The translations under genes and the position numbers were made by a program. The notes under the pieces were generated by a model. That model was given only the letters and a program-made list of their open reading frames with translations. It was not told the origin of the DNA and searched no databases. A stretch of 15,271 nucleotides of DNA, taken from assembly GCA_025964295.1 (NCBI GenBank), contig JAOPZD010000186.1:1-15271 (forward strand). The letters run 5' to 3'. Source of the DNA: Conexibacter sp. (GTDB lineage: Bacteria; Actinomycetota; Thermoleophilia; Solirubrobacterales; Solirubrobacteraceae). How positions within the stretch are numbered: position 1 is the stretch's first letter; each line of letters begins with the position of its first letter. Shown here piece after piece: positions 12,848 through 15,271 of this stretch.

Positions 12848-13558
12848 ATGACCTCCATCGTCTCTGCGCAGGATCTCCGCCGTGTCTATGGCGAGGGCGG
12901 CGCCGCCGTCACGGCGCTGGACGGCGTGACCGTCGACTTCCCCGCCGGGGCCTTCACGGCCATCATGGGCCCGTCGGGCTCGGGCAAGTCCACGCTGATG
13001 CACCTCCTCGCCGGCCTGGACCGGCCGACCGACGGCACCGTGGAGCTCGACGGCGTCGAGCTGACCTCCCTCAACGACGACGCGCTCACCCAGCTGCGTC
13101 GCGACCGCGTCGGGTTCATCTTCCAGGCGTTCAACCTGCTGCCGGTCCTCAACGCGCGGGAGAACATCGTCCTGCCGATGTCGATCGCCGGCCGCGACCC
13201 CGACGACGCCTGGGTCGACCAGCTGATCGACCTCGTCGGCCTGCGCGACCGGATCACCCACCGGCCCAGCGAGCTGTCGGGCGGCCAGCAGCAGCGCGTC
13301 GCCGTCGTGCGCGCGCTGGCCAGCCGCCCGGCCGTCGTCTTCGCCGACGAGCCGACCGGCAACCTCGACTCGCACGCCTCGACCGAGATCCTGCAGCTGC
13401 TGCGGCGCTCCGTCGACGAGTTCGGCCAGACGATCATCATGGTCACCCACGACGAGGAGGCCGCCGCCTACGCGGACCGCCTGCTCGTCCTGCGCGACGG
13501 CCAACTCGTCGAGGACCGCGCACCCACCCGCCACGCCGCCACGCCGGCGTCCGTCTGA
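12848..13558 (+). CDS. ABC transporter ATP-binding protein, MacB/LolD type
   Basis: A 236-aa cytoplasmic ATPase subunit. Walker A is GPSGSGKST (residues 41-49), the Q-loop is FQAFNLLP, the signature is LSGGQ (143-147) within LSGGQQQRVAVVRAL, Walker B with catalytic glutamate is VVFADEPTGNLDS (D167/E168), and the H-loop is VTHD (H201). The GNLDS wording and the GLDRPTDGTVELDG segment are typical of the MacB/LolD/FtsE-like group, which partners FtsX-family permeases and drives extraction or mechanotransmission rather than classical import. The permease gene begins 35 nt downstream, so the two form a transporter. The substrate cannot be read from the sequence; lipids, lipoproteins, peptides and antibiotics are all handled by this group. 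The adjacent two-component system suggests induction by an envelope signal. Confidence 0.95.
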   Translation: MTSIVSAQDLRRVYGEGGAAVTALDGVTVDFPAGAFTAIMGPSGSGKSTLMHLLAGLDRPTDGTVELDGVELTSLNDDALTQLRRDRVGFIFQAFNLLPVLNARENIVLPMSIAGRDPDDAWVDQLIDLVGLRDRITHRPSELSGGQQQRVAVVRALASRPAVVFADEPTGNLDSHASTEILQLLRRSVDEFGQTIIMVTHDEEAAAYADRLLVLRDGQLVEDRAPTRHAATPASV

Positions 13559-13593
13559 CCCCTCTCCTCCTCCTCGATCGCTCTCCCGAACCC
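13559..13593 (+). other. Pyrimidine-rich, G-poor spacer between ABC ATPase and permease
   Basis: The 35-nt gap has only three G residues and contains CCTCCTCCTC, which resembles the anti-Shine-Dalgarno end of 16S rRNA rather than a ribosome-binding site. No Shine-Dalgarno precedes the permease ATG. Such C-rich, G-poor RNA could serve as a Rho-loading site or lower permease translation relative to the ATPase; this is inference. Confidence 0.4.
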
Positions 13594-15271
13594 ATGCGCA
13601 AGATCGCCATCCGCGGGCTGCTGGCCCGCAAGGTCCGCCTGGCCCTCACGGCCCTGTCCGTGGCGCTGGGCGTGACGCTCATCGCCGGCACCTACATCTT
13701 CACCGACACCATCAACAAGTCGTTCGAGAACATCTTCGTCCAGTCCAACAAGGGCACCGACGTCGCGCTCTCGCCCAACAACGACCTCTCGGGCGACGAG
13801 GACCCGCCGCCGATCCCCGGCTCGGTGCTCAAGCGCGTCGAGCAGGTCGACGGCGTCGCCCAGGCCGAGGGCTCGGTCTTCAGCGCGGGCGGCTCGTTCC
13901 GCAAGGCCAACGGCTCCAAGCTCAAGGGCCAGGGCTTCAACGCGATCGCCGGCGCGCACGACATCCAGCGCTTCGAGTCCTTCGCCCCGACCGTCGGTCA
14001 CCTGCCCCAGACGGCCGACGAGGTCGCCATCCCCAAGGGCACGGCCGACACCAACCACTTCAAGGTCGGCGACAAGCTCCAGATCGCCGACCTGGCCCCC
14101 AAGAAGCTCTACACGATCTCGGGCATCGTGAAGATCTCCGGCGTCGACTCCTTCGGCGGCGGCGTGATCGCGGTGCTGACGCTGCCCGAGGCCCAGCGCA
14201 TGACCGGCCACGGCGACGCGTTCGACGAGATCGAGGTGGCGGGCAAGCCCGGCGTCACGCCGGACCAGCTGCGGGCGCGGATCGCCAAGGTGGCGCCCCA
14301 CGGCGTCGAGGTCCGCACGGGCCAGCAGCAGGCCGACAAGCAGACCAAGGACATCAACGACGGGTTCCTGAACGTCCTGCGCACGGCGCTGCTGGCCTTC
14401 GCCGGGATCTCGCTCTTCGTGGGCGCGTTCCTGATCTTCAACACGTTCTCGATCACCGTGGCCCAGCGCACCCGCGAGTTCGCGCTGCTGCGCGTGCTCG
14501 GCGCCAAGCGCAAGCAGATCCGGCGCTCGGTGCTGGCCGAGGGCCTGACGATCGGCATCGTCGGCTCGGCCGCCGGGCTCGCGCTCGGGATCCTGGTCGC
14601 CGGCGGCCTGCGGGCGCTGTTCAAGGCCTTCGGCGCCGACCTGCCGTCGACCGGCACGGTCATCGAGACGCGCACGGTCGTGGTCTCGCTGCTGGTGGGC
14701 ACGATCGTCACGCTGATCTCGACGATCGCCCCGGCGATCCGGGCGATGCGCGTCGCCCCGCTGGCGGCGCTGCGCGAGGGCCTCAGCACCGAGCGCAAGC
14801 GGTCGCGCTGGGCGACGCCGCTGGCCTCGTTCCTCACCGTCGGCGGCCTGGCCATCATGGCGCTGGGCCTCTTCGCGTCGCTCAAGCCCAACGCGGCGCT
14901 GTCGCTGATGGGCCTGGGCGCGGTCCTGACGTTCCTCGGCGTGGCGTTCCTGAGCCCGCGCCTGGTCGGGCCGATCGCCGACGTGGTGGGCGCGCCGTTC
15001 CAGCGCTTCCGCGGCGTCACCGGCCGGATCGCCCGTGAGAACACAGTGCGCCAGCCCGGCCGCACGGCCGTGACGGCGGCGGCGCTGATGGTCGGCGTCA
15101 CGCTGGTGACGTTCGCCTCGGTGTTCGCGGGCAGCGCGAAGTCGACGTTCCGCGACGCGGTCACCAACGGCTCCAAGGCCCAGGCGGTCATCCAGAACAC
15201 CGACGGGTTCAGCTCGTTCACGCCGCAGGCCACCAGGACGGTCGCCCAGGTGCCCGGCGTCAAGGACGTCG
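13594..15271 (+). CDS. FtsX-family ABC transporter permease, 3' end outside window
   Basis: The frame is open from ATG 13594 to the right edge (559 codons plus one base), so the gene is partial. It starts with RKIAIRGLLARKVRLALTAL, the typical cytoplasmic lead-in, and a first membrane segment at about residues 14-36. An extracytoplasmic MacB_PCD-like domain of about 225 residues follows. Membrane segments lie at about 262-289, 315-340 and 361-382, with TREFALLRVLGAKRKQIRRS (293-312) between the first two of these as in FtsX domains. Two further segments (411-430, 434-456) lead to a second lead-in, ARENTVRQPGRTAVTAAALM (480-499), and a segment at 491-512 that begins a second FtsX half. This is the long two-FtsX-domain layout common in actinobacteria, usually around 850 aa. 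No Shine-Dalgarno precedes it. It pairs with the upstream ATPase; substrate unknown. Confidence 0.93.
   Translation, partial: MRKIAIRGLLARKVRLALTALSVALGVTLIAGTYIFTDTINKSFENIFVQSNKGTDVALSPNNDLSGDEDPPPIPGSVLKRVEQVDGVAQAEGSVFSAGGSFRKANGSKLKGQGFNAIAGAHDIQRFESFAPTVGHLPQTADEVAIPKGTADTNHFKVGDKLQIADLAPKKLYTISGIVKISGVDSFGGGVIAVLTLPEAQRMTGHGDAFDEIEVAGKPGVTPDQLRARIAKVAPHGVEVRTGQQQADKQTKDINDGFLNVLRTALLAFAGISLFVGAFLIFNTFSITVAQRTREFALLRVLGAKRKQIRRSVLAEGLTIGIVGSAAGLALGILVAGGLRALFKAFGADLPSTGTVIETRTVVVSLLVGTIVTLISTIAPAIRAMRVAPLAALREGLSTERKRSRWATPLASFLTVGGLAIMALGLFASLKPNAALSLMGLGAVLTFLGVAFLSPRLVGPIADVVGAPFQRFRGVTGRIARENTVRQPGRTAVTAAALMVGVTLVTFASVFAGSAKSTFRDAVTNGSKAQAVIQNTDGFSSFTPQATRTVAQVPGVKDV

Noticed and set aside
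1..15271. tRNA, rRNA, CRISPR array, insertion sequence, phage or toxin-antitoxin genes
   Set aside because: No cloverleaf, regularly spaced repeats, transposase motifs, terminal repeats or phage-type proteins were seen; the window is ordinary chromosomal content.

Overview
The window is about 15.3 kb of very GC-rich, densely packed DNA with nearly all genes on the + strand. Base composition, GTG starts, leaderless-looking genes, a DUF1622/bacterial-PH pair and the order metK ... priA-def-fmt-rsmB ... rpe suggest a high-GC actinobacterium. The best fit is the Thermoleophilia/Solirubrobacterales branch; this placement is inference from gene content, not a database match. No tRNA, rRNA, CRISPR array, insertion sequence or prophage gene was seen, and no gene-free stretch exceeds about 120 bp.

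Layout. Positions 1-3165 hold a tightly overlapping run: the 3' end of der (ribosome-assembly GTPase), a membrane-anchored DUF3352-like protein, and metK (S-adenosylmethionine synthetase). Tandem hairpins, the second a strong terminator with a UNCG tetraloop, end this run. At 3267-4126 a small DUF1622 membrane protein (+) converges on a bacterial-PH membrane protein (-); their stop codons share a CTAG. From a 31-bp divergent promoter at 4127-4157 the + strand then carries priA (replication restart helicase with intact motifs), def (peptide deformylase), fmt (Met-tRNA formyltransferase), rsmB (16S rRNA m5C methyltransferase), a 73-aa double zinc ribbon, and rpe (ribulose-phosphate 3-epimerase). 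This is a housekeeping block linking replication restart, translation initiation and N-terminal processing, and rRNA modification; MetK upstream supplies the methyl donor that RsmB uses.

From 9963 to the right edge lies a signalling/transport region: a single-domain receiver, an 8-TM HisKA_3-type histidine kinase, and a NarL/LuxR-type response regulator overlapping the kinase by 10 nt. A 117-bp gap rich in inverted and direct repeats follows, then a MacB/LolD-type ABC ATPase and an FtsX-family permease that runs off the window. The layout suggests a membrane-sensing two-component system with a second, stand-alone receiver, which may control the adjacent ABC exporter or extraction system.

The most interesting points are the receiver-kinase-regulator arrangement with candidate operator repeats, two divergent -10 elements sharing their TA, recurring TAnnnT boxes close to start codons, shortened C-terminal regions in Fmt and RsmB, and the uncharacterised double zinc ribbon. 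Nothing here is demonstrably a wholly new system; the signalling/ABC module is the best candidate for one.
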